From assembly GCA_900538885.1 (NCBI GenBank), contig UQAI01000037.1, positions 1-13,698 on the forward strand: 13,698 bases of DNA. The letters run 5' to 3'. Of this stretch, positions 6,319 to 13,698 are shown in pieces. The notes beneath the pieces are model-generated. The model was given only the letters and a program-made list of their open reading frames with translations, did not search any database and was not told the origin of the DNA. The stretch is from an uncultured Mollicutes bacterium. Lineage in GTDB: Bacteria; Bacillota_I; Bacilli_A; ML615J-28; CAG-313. Made by a program: the position numbers and the translations under genes. Position 1 is the first letter of the stretch, and each line of letters opens with the position of its first letter.

Positions 6319-6339
6319 GACTAGTATTCTAGTCTTTTT
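6317..6339 (+). terminator. Intrinsic terminator beginning in the lipoprotein stop codon
   Basis: AAGACTAG (6317-6324), 4-nt loop TATT, CTAGTCTT (6329-6336), T-run to 6339. The first two bases of the stem are the last two of the TAA stop. Confidence 0.88.
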
Positions 6340-6349
6340 CTTTAGTTCC

Positions 6350-6378
6350 TTGAAAATCTCTATTAAATATGATACAAT
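6350..6378 (+). promoter_or_regulatory. Probable promoter of the tandem ABC transporter operon
   Basis: TTGAAA (6350-6355), 17-bp spacer, TACAAT (6373-6378). The inferred start near 6385 gives a leader of about 15 nt, with the Shine-Dalgarno at its very 5' end. Confidence 0.65.
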
Positions 6379-6399
6379 AAAATAAAAGGAAGTGATTAA

Positions 6400-8649
6400 G
6401 TGCTTAAATTAGAAAACATAACCAAGTATTATCATAGTTCAACATCGGTAACGTGTGCCTTGTCTAAAATCAATCTTGAATTTAACATTGGTGAATTTGT
6501 GGCTATTACTGGTGAATCTGGCAGTGGTAAAACCACATTATTAAATGTAATATCTGGACTTGATACATATGAAGATGGTGAACTTTATTATAATGGTAAT
6601 CCAACCTCATATTATAGTATGGAGGAATTAGAGAATTACCGAAAATCAGAAATTGCCTTTATTTTTCAAAACTATAATCTAATAGATTCATTTACTGTTT
6701 TAGAAAATGTTATGGTTCCTCTTATTATAGATGGTATGCCAGCTAAAGATGCAAAACACAAAGCTAATAAATTACTTGATGAAGTTGGAATTAAAAAATT
6801 AAAAAATAAAAAGGCCACTAAACTTTCAGGTGGTGAACGTCAAAGAGTTTCAATCGCAAGAGCTCTTGCGAAAGAAACAAATATTATTGTTGCGGATGAA
6901 CCAACTGGTAACTTAGATGCTGAAAACGGCAAAATGATAATGGAATTACTAAAAAAAATATCAACAAATAAACTAGTAATTGTTGTAACGCACAATATGC
7001 CTCAAGCAGAACCCTACATTACAAGAAAAATAAGATTATATGATGGTGTAGTTGTTCTAGATGAAACAAAAGAAGAAGTAAGAAAATTAACGCCTATCGA
7101 AAATAATAAACATCATCATAATATAAGTACAGCATTTAATTTCTTCTTACTGAATTTAAAGTCGCAACCTAAACGGACAACCCTACTTTTCTTAATGATC
7201 TTTGTAAATGTTTTAGCAACATTCATTTGTTTTGGCACATTTGTTGCTAACCTAGATGATAATAAGACCAAAAAATTGAGTGATGATATTTTTATTAATC
7301 ATGATATGACAAGACTAATCGTTAAAGAAACTAATAATAAAAGTATTGATAATGAAATACTAGAAAAAGCGAAAGTAAAACAAGTTAGTCAAGTTGAAAA
7401 ATATGATTATATAACTGACATCAATTATTTTAGACCGGAAGATTGTAGTACATTATATTTGGGGGGATGGCAAGATAACAATGAATCTCAAATATTTGTA
7501 GATAATACTACTTTTTATGTTAAAAATAGAGATCGCTTTATGCGTTCTGCGAGTTTTCTAAAAGAAGAAGATTTAAAGGAAGGAAAACTTCCAACATCTA
7601 ATTTAGAAATGGTTGTTTATACTGATGATTCCTCAAAATTAAATTCAACTGAAACTATTTATTTTTGTAATCCTAAAAAATGGGGTAAAGATACGGTTAT
7701 AACATATGAAATAAAAATAGTAGGAATATTGAAAAAGCCAACAACCCAAGCGTATTTTTCTGAAGATATATGTAGAATGTTAGAATTAACAAACTTAAAT
7801 TTAAAGTTACAATATCCATATAGTTATGTTAATAAATACTGGCAAGTAATCAACAAAGCAATTAACTATAATTATATTATGATAGATTATAATTTAACAG
7901 GAAACGAAATTTCTTTATCACCAACCTATTATGATGGATATACAACAATTAAAAATAATCCTGATGTTACTCTAAAAGAAACCAATCAATTAAATCTTTC
8001 AATTGATGGAATCAATAAAACATATAGTGTTATCATTAATACAGAAACGAAATTTGAAAGTTTTGATGAAGGACTTGGTGTTTCACCAACATTATTTAAT
8101 CAAATATATAATGAACTTGTGGATAAAAAACAATTTGCGGTATACATAGATGATTATGCATATACTGATGAAGTTATAAATGCATTATCAAAAAGCGACC
8201 TACAGGCTATCTCATGTTATAGAAGTAGCGTAATTGGCTACGATATGGAAAAGGTTACCGTACGTTATATTACCCTTGCCATTTCATTAGTTGGATTAAT
8301 TGTTATAAATATAGTAATAGTATTACTATGCTATGGAATTTTAAAACTTAAAAAGAATGATTATTTAATTCTTAAAATGCTTGGTTTATCAAATAAAACT
8401 AACAAAATCATTAATATTATTGAAATGATATTTTATACAATTATAAGTATGCTATGCTTAATCATTATTACAACGATTGTAAGTAAAACAACAAGTAATA
8501 CGTATTTAATAGAATTCTTTAAATATATAAGAGTATACCATTATATAATTTGCCTAGGTCTTTGTTTAATTACCTCTTTAATAATTAGTTATTATTTCAA
8601 TAAGTATATTAAAAGTAAAATTAAAATAACGTCATTAAAGGAGGAATAA
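6400..8649 (+). CDS. ABC transporter, ATPase fused to FtsX/MacB-like permease (first of tandem pair)
   Basis: 749 aa. Residues 1-225 are a LolD/MacB-type ATPase: Walker A G38-E-S-G-S-G-K-T-T, Q90, signature L142-S-G-G-E-R-Q-R, Walker B V-A-D-E-P near 164-168, and H198. A short linker leads to transmembrane helix 1 (about 259-283). A large extracellular domain (about 285-620) follows, then three more helices (about 624-647, 670-695, 714-733). The loop between helices 2 and 3 (L-I-L-K-M-L-G-L-S) matches the FtsX coupling region. This NBD-TM-ectodomain-3TM order is that of MacB-like mechanotransmission transporters, which extrude peptides, antibiotics or lipoproteins or act as sensors rather than moving cargo through the membrane. 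The start is GTG, set by AGGAAGTGA (6387-6395), 4 nt away. Its partner follows after one base. The substrate is unknown and no histidine kinase lies nearby. Confidence 0.88.
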   Translation: MLKLENITKYYHSSTSVTCALSKINLEFNIGEFVAITGESGSGKTTLLNVISGLDTYEDGELYYNGNPTSYYSMEELENYRKSEIAFIFQNYNLIDSFTVLENVMVPLIIDGMPAKDAKHKANKLLDEVGIKKLKNKKATKLSGGERQRVSIARALAKETNIIVADEPTGNLDAENGKMIMELLKKISTNKLVIVVTHNMPQAEPYITRKIRLYDGVVVLDETKEEVRKLTPIENNKHHHNISTAFNFFLLNLKSQPKRTTLLFLMIFVNVLATFICFGTFVANLDDNKTKKLSDDIFINHDMTRLIVKETNNKSIDNEILEKAKVKQVSQVEKYDYITDINYFRPEDCSTLYLGGWQDNNESQIFVDNTTFYVKNRDRFMRSASFLKEEDLKEGKLPTSNLEMVVYTDDSSKLNSTETIYFCNPKKWGKDTVITYEIKIVGILKKPTTQAYFSEDICRMLELTNLNLKLQYPYSYVNKYWQVINKAINYNYIMIDYNLTGNEISLSPTYYDGYTTIKNNPDVTLKETNQLNLSIDGINKTYSVIINTETKFESFDEGLGVSPTLFNQIYNELVDKKQFAVYIDDYAYTDEVINALSKSDLQAISCYRSSVIGYDMEKVTVRYITLAISLVGLIVINIVIVLLCYGILKLKKNDYLILKMLGLSNKTNKIINIIEMIFYTIISMLCLIIITTIVSKTTSNTYLIEFFKYIRVYHYIICLGLCLITSLIISYYFNKYIKSKIKITSLKEE

Positions 8650-8650
8650 C

Positions 8651-11140
8651 ATGATTAAGATAAATAAACTTAATAAATATTTCAATAAAAAACATACGAA
8701 TCAAATTCACGTTATTAATGATGCAACAATTGAATTCCCAAGTGTTGGGTTAGTCACAATCCTAGGTGAATCAGGCAGTGGTAAAACAACTCTTTTAAAT
8801 GTTATTGGTGGATTAGACAGTTTTGATAGTGGTTCAATTCAAGTTGATGAATATTTGATAAAAAAATATTGTGCAAGCAAAATAGATAGAATGAGAAATG
8901 AAAAAATAGGATATATATTTCAAAACTATTTACTATTAACAGACCGTACTGTTTACTATAATCTAGAGTTAATGCTTAATATGTATAAGATATCAAACGA
9001 TGAAAAGAAACAACGTATTGAATACACATTAAAAGCAGTAGGGATGCTTAAATATAAGAACAAACTTGTTTCTGAATTGTCAGGTGGTCAACAACAACGA
9101 ATTGCCATTGCTAGAGCGTTAATTAAATCACCATCAGTAATTCTTGCGGACGAACCTACAGGGAATCTAGATGAGAAAAATACTCTTCAAATTATGAATA
9201 TTATAAAGAAGATAAGTGAAAAAGTTTTAGTTATAATGGTTTCACATGAAAAGAGTATTGCAAGTAGTTATGCTGATCAAATTATAACAGTTAGTGATGG
9301 TAAAGTTATATCAATAACTAATAATGAAAAAGTTTCTTTATATAAATACAAAGATGATTATAATATATATCTAAAAGAATATAATCATAATAATTATAGT
9401 AATGAATATTTAAACATTGATTTTTATAGTAATGATACAAGCCAAGTAAATATTAAATTAATTTATGATAATGGTAAATACTACATCACAAGCAATCAAG
9501 AAATAGTAGTAGTAGATGATAACAATGAAATAGAAATTAAAGATGAATATCGTAAAGAAATAGATGTAAAAGAAAAAGTCTTGCTTAGTGAATTTCAATT
9601 AAAAGAATTAGAATATAAAAATACGCCTAGATTATCGTTTCAAGAAATATGGAATTTAGCACTTACTAACTTAAGAAAAGTTAAAAAGAAAAATATATTT
9701 ATATCATTAATCTTATTTGTGATGGCTGCGTTAACCCTTGCCACAATCCAAAGTATTATTGCCAGCTCAAAAGTTGATTATCGCCATTTAAGCTATACAG
9801 ACTCAAGACTATACAACATTAAAGTATCTAGTGGTGAAGTAGGTTTAACATCGGAACAATTAACACAAACCTTTGGTAATCTATATGACAAAATAAGAAA
9901 AGAACAACCAACATTAGAAATAATGCCGGTGTCATCTTATCAATTATCATCAAAACTAGACTTTAAAATTACAGGATATACCCAACTTCAAATTAATGAA
10001 TATTCACTTGAGGGATATACACTAATGCCACTAAGTGCATTAGATGAAAATAAAGTTATTTATGGTAAAATGCCAACAAGTGGTTTTGAAATAGTAATAG
10101 ATGAATGGTTAGCATTAAATCTTTTGGAAAATAATTCCATAAGTAATTTTATGAATGTTAGTACTTTTGTAGGCCAAAAGTTAAAACTTTCAAGTAGCGA
10201 AGTAGAATTCACAATTTCAGGTGTAGCTAGAACTAACCAAAATTCTGCTTATCTAAATGAGTGGGCACTACTTGCGGCATACCCAGCAGGATTAAAGAAA
10301 AACAGTATTAAAGTTTGTTCAATCACAGAATATAAAAAATATGATCCAACGTTTTCAAGTGTTCTTCAAAATAATGAAATCATTATTAGCACTCTTTTAC
10401 CAAGACAACGTCAAGAATGGCCATATAAAGTTGGTGATGAATTAACACCTAATAGAGATAACTTATCACTTAAAATAGTAGAAATAAAGGAGTTTCCTAC
10501 TGAATGTCCTTTTAATATGATAATAGCAGATGATGGCTATGAAAAATTATTAAGATCAACTCTATTATATAATCATGAAGAATTCTATATATATATTCCA
10601 AATGAACAAGTTAAAAATCAAGCAAGGGAATATATGCAAAATCTAGCTGAAGAATTCAATGAGACTAGTCAATACAAAATTCAAATTGAACATGGTTCTA
10701 AATATGATGAACTAGTGAAACCTGCAGAAAAAGAGGCACAAAAAGTAGTTACATCACGTACAATTATAACTATTACAATTATTATTGTGACCTTAATTAT
10801 TATCTTTTTTACAATGAAATCTTATGCGATAAAGAACATTTATACAATTGGTGTATACCGAGCTATAGGAATAAATAAACAAAGTATTATTCATGTATAC
10901 CTAATCCAAATGTTAGTAATGACCTTAAAAACAACCCTTGTTAGTTGTACCCTTTGTTACATAATTACAAACCTCATTACTAACTTTCCAAACAGTAATA
11001 TTAACTTTGCGATTGACCTAAATACCTATTTATTAACTACTTCAAGTTTAATGCTTATAAATCTAATAATAGGTATATTGCCTATCTCGTTATATATGAA
11101 ACTTACACCATCAAAACTATTAAGTAAGTATGACATATAG
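8651..11140 (+). CDS. ABC transporter, ATPase fused to FtsX/MacB-like permease with long linker (second of tandem pair)
   Basis: 829 aa. ATPase motifs: Walker A G39-E-S-G-S-G-K-T-T, Q91, signature L143-S-G-G-Q-Q-Q-R, Walker B V-I-L-A-D-E-P at 163-169, and H199, all intact. Unlike its neighbour, about 120 residues (222-345) separate the ATPase from helix 1 (about 348-371). They are rich in Tyr, Asn, Asp and Lys and look like a small cytoplasmic beta domain (L-I-Y-D-N-G-K-Y-Y-I-T, then E-I-V-V-V-D-D). The ectodomain (about 372-700) is followed by helices at about 704-723, 749-776 and 793-816, with the FtsX coupling loop (G-V-Y-R-A-I-G-I) between the first two. The AAGGAGG (8638-8644) is built from the last codons of the upstream gene, one base separates stop and ATG, and coupling should give equal amounts of each. 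A heterodimer is the natural reading. Confidence 0.88.
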   Translation: MIKINKLNKYFNKKHTNQIHVINDATIEFPSVGLVTILGESGSGKTTLLNVIGGLDSFDSGSIQVDEYLIKKYCASKIDRMRNEKIGYIFQNYLLLTDRTVYYNLELMLNMYKISNDEKKQRIEYTLKAVGMLKYKNKLVSELSGGQQQRIAIARALIKSPSVILADEPTGNLDEKNTLQIMNIIKKISEKVLVIMVSHEKSIASSYADQIITVSDGKVISITNNEKVSLYKYKDDYNIYLKEYNHNNYSNEYLNIDFYSNDTSQVNIKLIYDNGKYYITSNQEIVVVDDNNEIEIKDEYRKEIDVKEKVLLSEFQLKELEYKNTPRLSFQEIWNLALTNLRKVKKKNIFISLILFVMAALTLATIQSIIASSKVDYRHLSYTDSRLYNIKVSSGEVGLTSEQLTQTFGNLYDKIRKEQPTLEIMPVSSYQLSSKLDFKITGYTQLQINEYSLEGYTLMPLSALDENKVIYGKMPTSGFEIVIDEWLALNLLENNSISNFMNVSTFVGQKLKLSSSEVEFTISGVARTNQNSAYLNEWALLAAYPAGLKKNSIKVCSITEYKKYDPTFSSVLQNNEIIISTLLPRQRQEWPYKVGDELTPNRDNLSLKIVEIKEFPTECPFNMIIADDGYEKLLRSTLLYNHEEFYIYIPNEQVKNQAREYMQNLAEEFNETSQYKIQIEHGSKYDELVKPAEKEAQKVVTSRTIITITIIIVTLIIIFFTMKSYAIKNIYTIGVYRAIGINKQSIIHVYLIQMLVMTLKTTLVSCTLCYIITNLITNFPNSNINFAIDLNTYLLTTSSLMLINLIIGILPISLYMKLTPSKLLSKYDI

Positions 11141-11165
11141 GAAATATTCATAAAGTAATTAAAAG

Positions 11166-11193
11166 AAAGAGAATGGAAAATTTCTCTTTTTTT
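11166..11193 (+). terminator. Intrinsic terminator of the tandem ABC operon
   Basis: AAAGAGAA (11166-11173) pairs with TTCTCTTT (11182-11189) over an 8-nt loop; the T-run extends to 11193. The stem is AT-rich with only two G-C pairs, so it may leak. Confidence 0.75.
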
Positions 11194-11394
11194 AAAAAAA
11201 ATAACTAAATTGTTTTAAAAATAATCTAATTTAAAATATAAACAAAACACTAGACCTTAGGTAGTTAATTGTGATAAAATAATTATGTAACAATCAAATG
11301 TTTGTTAAAATCTAATTTAAGGCTTAAAATAAGGGCAAAATTAAAACTTTAAAAGAAAAATGAATAAATTATAATAAAATGCAGGAAATGCAAA
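11194..11394. other. AT-rich intergenic region upstream of the racemase-fumarase operon
   Basis: About 200 bases without a gene. It holds a 12-bp direct repeat AATCTAATTTAA (11223-11234 and 11309-11320), an inverted repeat TAACAA-N8-TTGTTA (11288-11307), and two -10-like boxes. No riboswitch or T-box pattern was recognised. Confidence 0.5.
11302..11330 (+). promoter_or_regulatory. Candidate promoter of the racemase-fumarase operon
   Basis: TTGTTA (11302-11307), 17-bp spacer, TAAAAT (11325-11330). The -35 is also the right arm of the TAACAA/TTGTTA inverted repeat. A rival is TATAAT at 11370-11375, whose -35 (TTTAAA at 11348-11353, 16-bp spacer) is weaker. Confidence 0.4.
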
Positions 11395-11412
11395 ATGAGG
11401 TGCAAAATGAGG
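11389..11412 (+). repeat. Perfect 12-bp tandem duplication containing the murI start codon
   Basis: TGCAAAATGAGG occurs twice head to tail (11389-11400, 11401-11412). Each copy has an in-frame ATG (11395 and 11407), and the GAGGTG of the first copy sits 4 nt before the second ATG as a possible ribosome site. Confidence 0.9.
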
Positions 11413-12189
11413 GAAAGACCAATTGGTGTATTTGATTCAGGAGTGGGAGGGTTAACAGTACTTGATGAGTTAATAAAAAAGCTCCCTAATGAAAACTATT
11501 TATATATAGCAGATGAGGCTAATTGTCCATATGGAACAAAGACAAACGATGAAATAGAAACATGTGTAGTAAATCTTGTTTATTATTTAATTAAACAAAA
11601 CGTCAAAGCAATAGTTATAGCATGCAATACTGCATCACTATTTGTGGATAAAGTTAGAAAACTAACAACAATCCCTATTATTGATGTCATTGAACCTACT
11701 AGTAGTTATGCTATAAAGGTAAGTAAGAATAAATGTATAGGTGTGCTTGGAACAAGCGCTACTATCAAAAAAGGAACTTACCAAAAAATATTAAAAGAAA
11801 ATAATGTAAATACTTATCCTGTTGCTTGTTCTGAGTTTGTTGATTATATTGAAAATAATGATATAAATAGTGATAAAGCATTTGAAATAGTAAACAACAA
11901 ACTAGAATGTTTAAAAAATACTGATATTGATACAATAATATATGGTTGTACACATTTCAGCATTTTAGAAAAACCAATAAAAAAACTACTTGGCCAAAAT
12001 ATTAACTATATTGCTTGTGGATATCCAACAAGTATAAAACTATATGAAATTCTAAAAGAAAATAATTTGTTAAATACTAGTACTACTTTACCAGTTATTA
12101 ATGTTTATACAACAGGAAATGTAGAGAAAACTAAAAAAACAATGTCATGGTATAAAAAAATTGATGAAGTAAAACACATAAATTTATAA
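11395..12189 (+). CDS. murI: Glutamate racemase
   Basis: 264 aa from 11395 or 260 aa from 11407. It converts L- to D-glutamate for peptidoglycan stem peptides, in the cytoplasm. Seen: R-P-I-G-V-F-D14-S-G-V-G-G near the N-terminus, 'YIADEANCPYGTKT' (family form G-D-x-A-x-x-P-Y-G), the first catalytic cysteine C77 in A-C-N-T-A-S, and the second C185 in G-C-T-H with H187. Family members usually start a few residues before 'RPIGVFDSG', and the upstream MRCK is created by a 12-bp tandem duplication, so 11407 (ribosome site GAGGTG at 11397) is at least as likely; AGGAAA (11383) serves the first ATG. The usual C-terminal I-D-S/T-G reads I-A-C-G here, an oddity of unknown effect. It heads an operon: the fumarase alpha gene begins 11 nt after the stop. 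Confidence 0.88.
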   Translation: MRCKMRERPIGVFDSGVGGLTVLDELIKKLPNENYLYIADEANCPYGTKTNDEIETCVVNLVYYLIKQNVKAIVIACNTASLFVDKVRKLTTIPIIDVIEPTSSYAIKVSKNKCIGVLGTSATIKKGTYQKILKENNVNTYPVACSEFVDYIENNDINSDKAFEIVNNKLECLKNTDIDTIIYGCTHFSILEKPIKKLLGQNINYIACGYPTSIKLYEILKENNLLNTSTTLPVINVYTTGNVEKTKKTMSWYKKIDEVKHINL

Positions 12190-12200
12190 ATGGTGATTAT

Positions 12201-13040
12201 ATGAGATTAATTAAAACAACTGACATAACTAATGTTATTGAAGACATGTTAATAGATGCTTGTGAAAATATTCCAAATGATGTCTTAAATATTATTCAAC
12301 AAGCAAAAACAAAAGAACAATCTCCAATCGGTAAAATGGTATTAAACAAAATAATAGAAAATGATGACTACGCAACAAACTATCACCTACCAATATGCCA
12401 AGATACAGGCATTGTAGTATGTTTTTTAGAAATAGGATACGATGTCCATATTGATGGTGATATATATGAAGCAATTAATGAAGGCGTAAGAAAAGCTTAT
12501 CAAAAAGGTTACTTTCGTAAATCAGTGGTTAGACACCCAATAGATAGAATAAACACAACCGATAATACTCCAGCTATTACGCACATAAAACTTGTTTCAG
12601 GCGATAAACTTAAAATAACGCTAACTTGTAAAGGTGCTGGCAGTGAAAACATGAGTGCAGTAAAAATGTTAACTCCTGCAGATGGAATAGAAGGAATCAA
12701 AAAATTTGTTATTGATACGGTAATTAAAGCAGGTGGTAAACCATGTCCCCCAATTATTGTAGGACTTGGTATTGGTGGAGATTTTGAGTTATCCACAATT
12801 CTTGCGAAAAAAGCCTTACTTAGGGAACTCAATGATGAAAACCCAGATCCAATTTTAAACAAATTAGAAAAAGAATTACTAGTAGAAATCAATAATCAAG
12901 GAATTGGCCCCATGGGATTTGGTGGTACAACCACATGTCTTTCAGTTAAAGCAAATAGTTACCCTTGCCATATAGCTAGTTTACCTGTTGCTGTTAACAT
13001 TCAATGTCATGCATCCCGTCATAAAACTAAAACAATATAG
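12201..13040 (+). CDS. Class I (4Fe-4S) fumarate hydratase, alpha subunit
   Basis: 279 aa, the N-terminal domain of the fumarase/L(+)-tartrate dehydratase family, made as a separate subunit. It carries the oxygen-sensitive 4Fe-4S cluster. The three probable cluster cysteines are C66 (P-I-C-Q-D-T-G), C182 (G-K-P-C-P-P followed by G-L-G-I-G-G) and C269 (N-I-Q-C-H-A-S-R); their spacing matches two-subunit family members. 'CKGAGSENMSA' (143-153) is a further family motif. With the beta subunit it interconverts fumarate and malate in a reductive or partial TCA branch, or dehydrates tartrate: FumAB and TtdAB cannot be separated by eye, although the absence of tartrate genes favours fumarase. GGTGAT (12192-12197) precedes the ATG by 3 nt. 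The beta gene begins 7 nt after the stop. Confidence 0.9.
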   Translation: MRLIKTTDITNVIEDMLIDACENIPNDVLNIIQQAKTKEQSPIGKMVLNKIIENDDYATNYHLPICQDTGIVVCFLEIGYDVHIDGDIYEAINEGVRKAYQKGYFRKSVVRHPIDRINTTDNTPAITHIKLVSGDKLKITLTCKGAGSENMSAVKMLTPADGIEGIKKFVIDTVIKAGGKPCPPIIVGLGIGGDFELSTILAKKALLRELNDENPDPILNKLEKELLVEINNQGIGPMGFGGTTTCLSVKANSYPCHIASLPVAVNIQCHASRHKTKTI

Positions 13041-13047
13041 GTGACAT

Positions 13048-13614
13048 ATGCAAGAAATAAAAAAATTTAAACTTCCACTTACAACTGAACAAATAGAAAG
13101 CCTAAGAGCTGGTGATCTCTTGGAATTAACTGGTACTATTTTTACAGCTAGAGATGCAGCCCATCAAAGACTTGTTCAATTAATTAAAGATAATAAGCCA
13201 CTTCCCATTGATATTAATAACGCAACTATATATTATGTAGGTCCAACCCCTAAAAAGCCAAACCAAGTAATTGGCTCAGCTGGTCCCACATCAAGTTATA
13301 GAATGGACCCCTACACCCTTCCACTTCTTGAAAAAGGTTTAAAGATTATGATTGGTAAGGGGCCTCGTAGTAATATATATAAAGAAGAATTAAAAAAATA
13401 TAAAGCTATATATGCCTCATCAATAGGTGGTGCTGCTGCCATTATTTCTAGAACAATAAAAAAATGTGACCTAGTGTGTTATGAGGACTTAGGACCTGAG
13501 GCTATATATAAGTTAGAAGTAGAAAACTTCTTTTGTGTAGTCACATATGATACTTTAGGTAATGATTTATATCAAGAAGAAACAAATAAATACAAAAATA
13601 AACAACCATTATAA
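13048..13614 (+). CDS. Class I fumarate hydratase, beta subunit
   Basis: 188 aa, the C-terminal swivelling domain of class I fumarases made as a separate protein; it closes over the cluster and supplies substrate-binding residues. Family signs are A21-G-D, 'TGTIFTARDAAHQR' (28-41), the hallmark G79-P-T-S-S-Y-R-M-D-P-Y, G103-K-G, and 'YASSIGGAAA' (122-131). Length is normal for the separate subunit. AGGTGA (13039-13044) overlaps the stop of the alpha gene and is 3 nt from the ATG, so the pair is translationally coupled, as expected for a fixed-ratio complex. No terminator is recognisable in the remaining 84 bases of the window, so the operon may continue beyond it. TtdB of tartrate dehydratase is the alternative identity. 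Confidence 0.9.
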   Translation: MQEIKKFKLPLTTEQIESLRAGDLLELTGTIFTARDAAHQRLVQLIKDNKPLPIDINNATIYYVGPTPKKPNQVIGSAGPTSSYRMDPYTLPLLEKGLKIMIGKGPRSNIYKEELKKYKAIYASSIGGAAAIISRTIKKCDLVCYEDLGPEAIYKLEVENFFCVVTYDTLGNDLYQEETNKYKNKQPL

Positions 13615-13664
13615 ATGTTATATTGATAATAAAATCAACAAAATGACGGTTTGTCAATCATCGT

Positions 13665-13678
13665 GCACAAAATTGTGC
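13665..13678. repeat. Short perfect inverted repeat downstream of the fumarase operon
   Basis: GCACAA-AA-TTGTGC. No T-run follows (CCCTAG), so it does not look like an intrinsic terminator. It could be an operator or chance. Positions 13641-13698 are about 38% GC, higher than the other intergenic DNA here. Confidence 0.4.
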
Positions 13679-13698
13679 CCTAGATTAATGGGTTTTGT

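Noticed and set aside
6400..7090. FtsX-linked ATPases serving the ATPase-less importer at 2279-3974
   Set aside because: They are covalently fused to their own permeases, in a separate operon, and belong to the LolD/MacB class rather than the SsuB/TauB class.
6400..11140. Tandem ABC genes as a BceAB-type bacitracin resistance module
   Set aside because: BceAB has separate ATPase and ten-helix permease genes, usually beside a two-component system; here both proteins are ATPase-permease fusions with four helices and no such regulators.
11288..11307. TAACAA-N8-TTGTTA as a second Crp/Fnr operator
   Set aside because: The arms resemble the 2192-2207 box, but the spacing is 8 instead of 2-4, so the two half-sites would not fit the same dimer.
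13643..13698. Open reading frame starting ATGACGGTTTG at the right edge
   Set aside because: There are only 18 codons before the edge, no ribosome site and no recognisable protein motif.
1..13698. Alternative genetic code (TGA as Trp)
   Set aside because: The permease gene ends on TGA (3972-3974) directly within a terminator, and Trp is encoded by TGG throughout.

Overview
The window reads as chromosomal DNA of a low-GC, Gram-positive-type bacterium (Bacillota). Coding and intergenic DNA are strongly AT-rich. Ribosome binding sites are of the AGGAGG type, lipoproteins carry lipoboxes, and intrinsic terminators are short hairpins followed by T-runs. TGA acts as a stop and TGG encodes Trp, so the genetic code is standard. 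Glutamate racemase implies a peptidoglycan wall, which argues against a wall-less mollicute. The fermentation-type enzymes and two-subunit class I fumarase suggest an anaerobe, perhaps a gut-associated Bacilli or Erysipelotrichia-like lineage. That placement is an inference.

Layout. (1) 1-71, minus: the 5' end of a probable GH28 polygalacturonase-like gene, clearly GC-richer than everything to its right. (2) 303-1334, plus: a 2,4-diaminopentanoate dehydrogenase-like oxidoreductase with its own promoter and terminator. (3) 1576-2169, minus: a Crp/Fnr-family regulator, divergent from (4) 2279-3974, plus: a lipoprotein plus permease of a NMT1/TauA-type ABC importer with no ATPase gene. The 109-bp divergent region holds a perfect PrfA/NtcA-like palindrome. 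It is centred 41.5 bp upstream of the inferred transporter start and overlaps the inferred start of the regulator's own transcript. (5) 4029-6318, plus: NUDIX hydrolase, M42 aminopeptidase and a DUF6273-type lipoprotein, closely spaced and ended by one terminator. (6) 6400-11140, plus: two tandem fused ATPase-FtsX-type permease proteins, probably partners in one MacB-like transporter. (7) 11395-13614, plus: glutamate racemase and the alpha and beta subunits of class I fumarase, with 7-11 nt gaps.

How the parts work together. The strongest regulatory story is (3)+(4): a Crp/Fnr protein without an obvious cAMP-binding arginine or Fe-S cysteines, probably activating an importer and repressing itself through one shared operator. 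Block (6) is a self-contained export or mechanotransmission-type ABC system with no two-component system beside it. Block (7) links cell-wall D-glutamate supply with fumarate/malate interconversion in one operon. Three of the six clear intrinsic terminators start inside the stop codon or last codons of the upstream gene, a sign of a compact genome. No tRNA, rRNA, CRISPR array, insertion sequence or riboswitch was recognised, and no intergenic stretch exceeds 300 bases.
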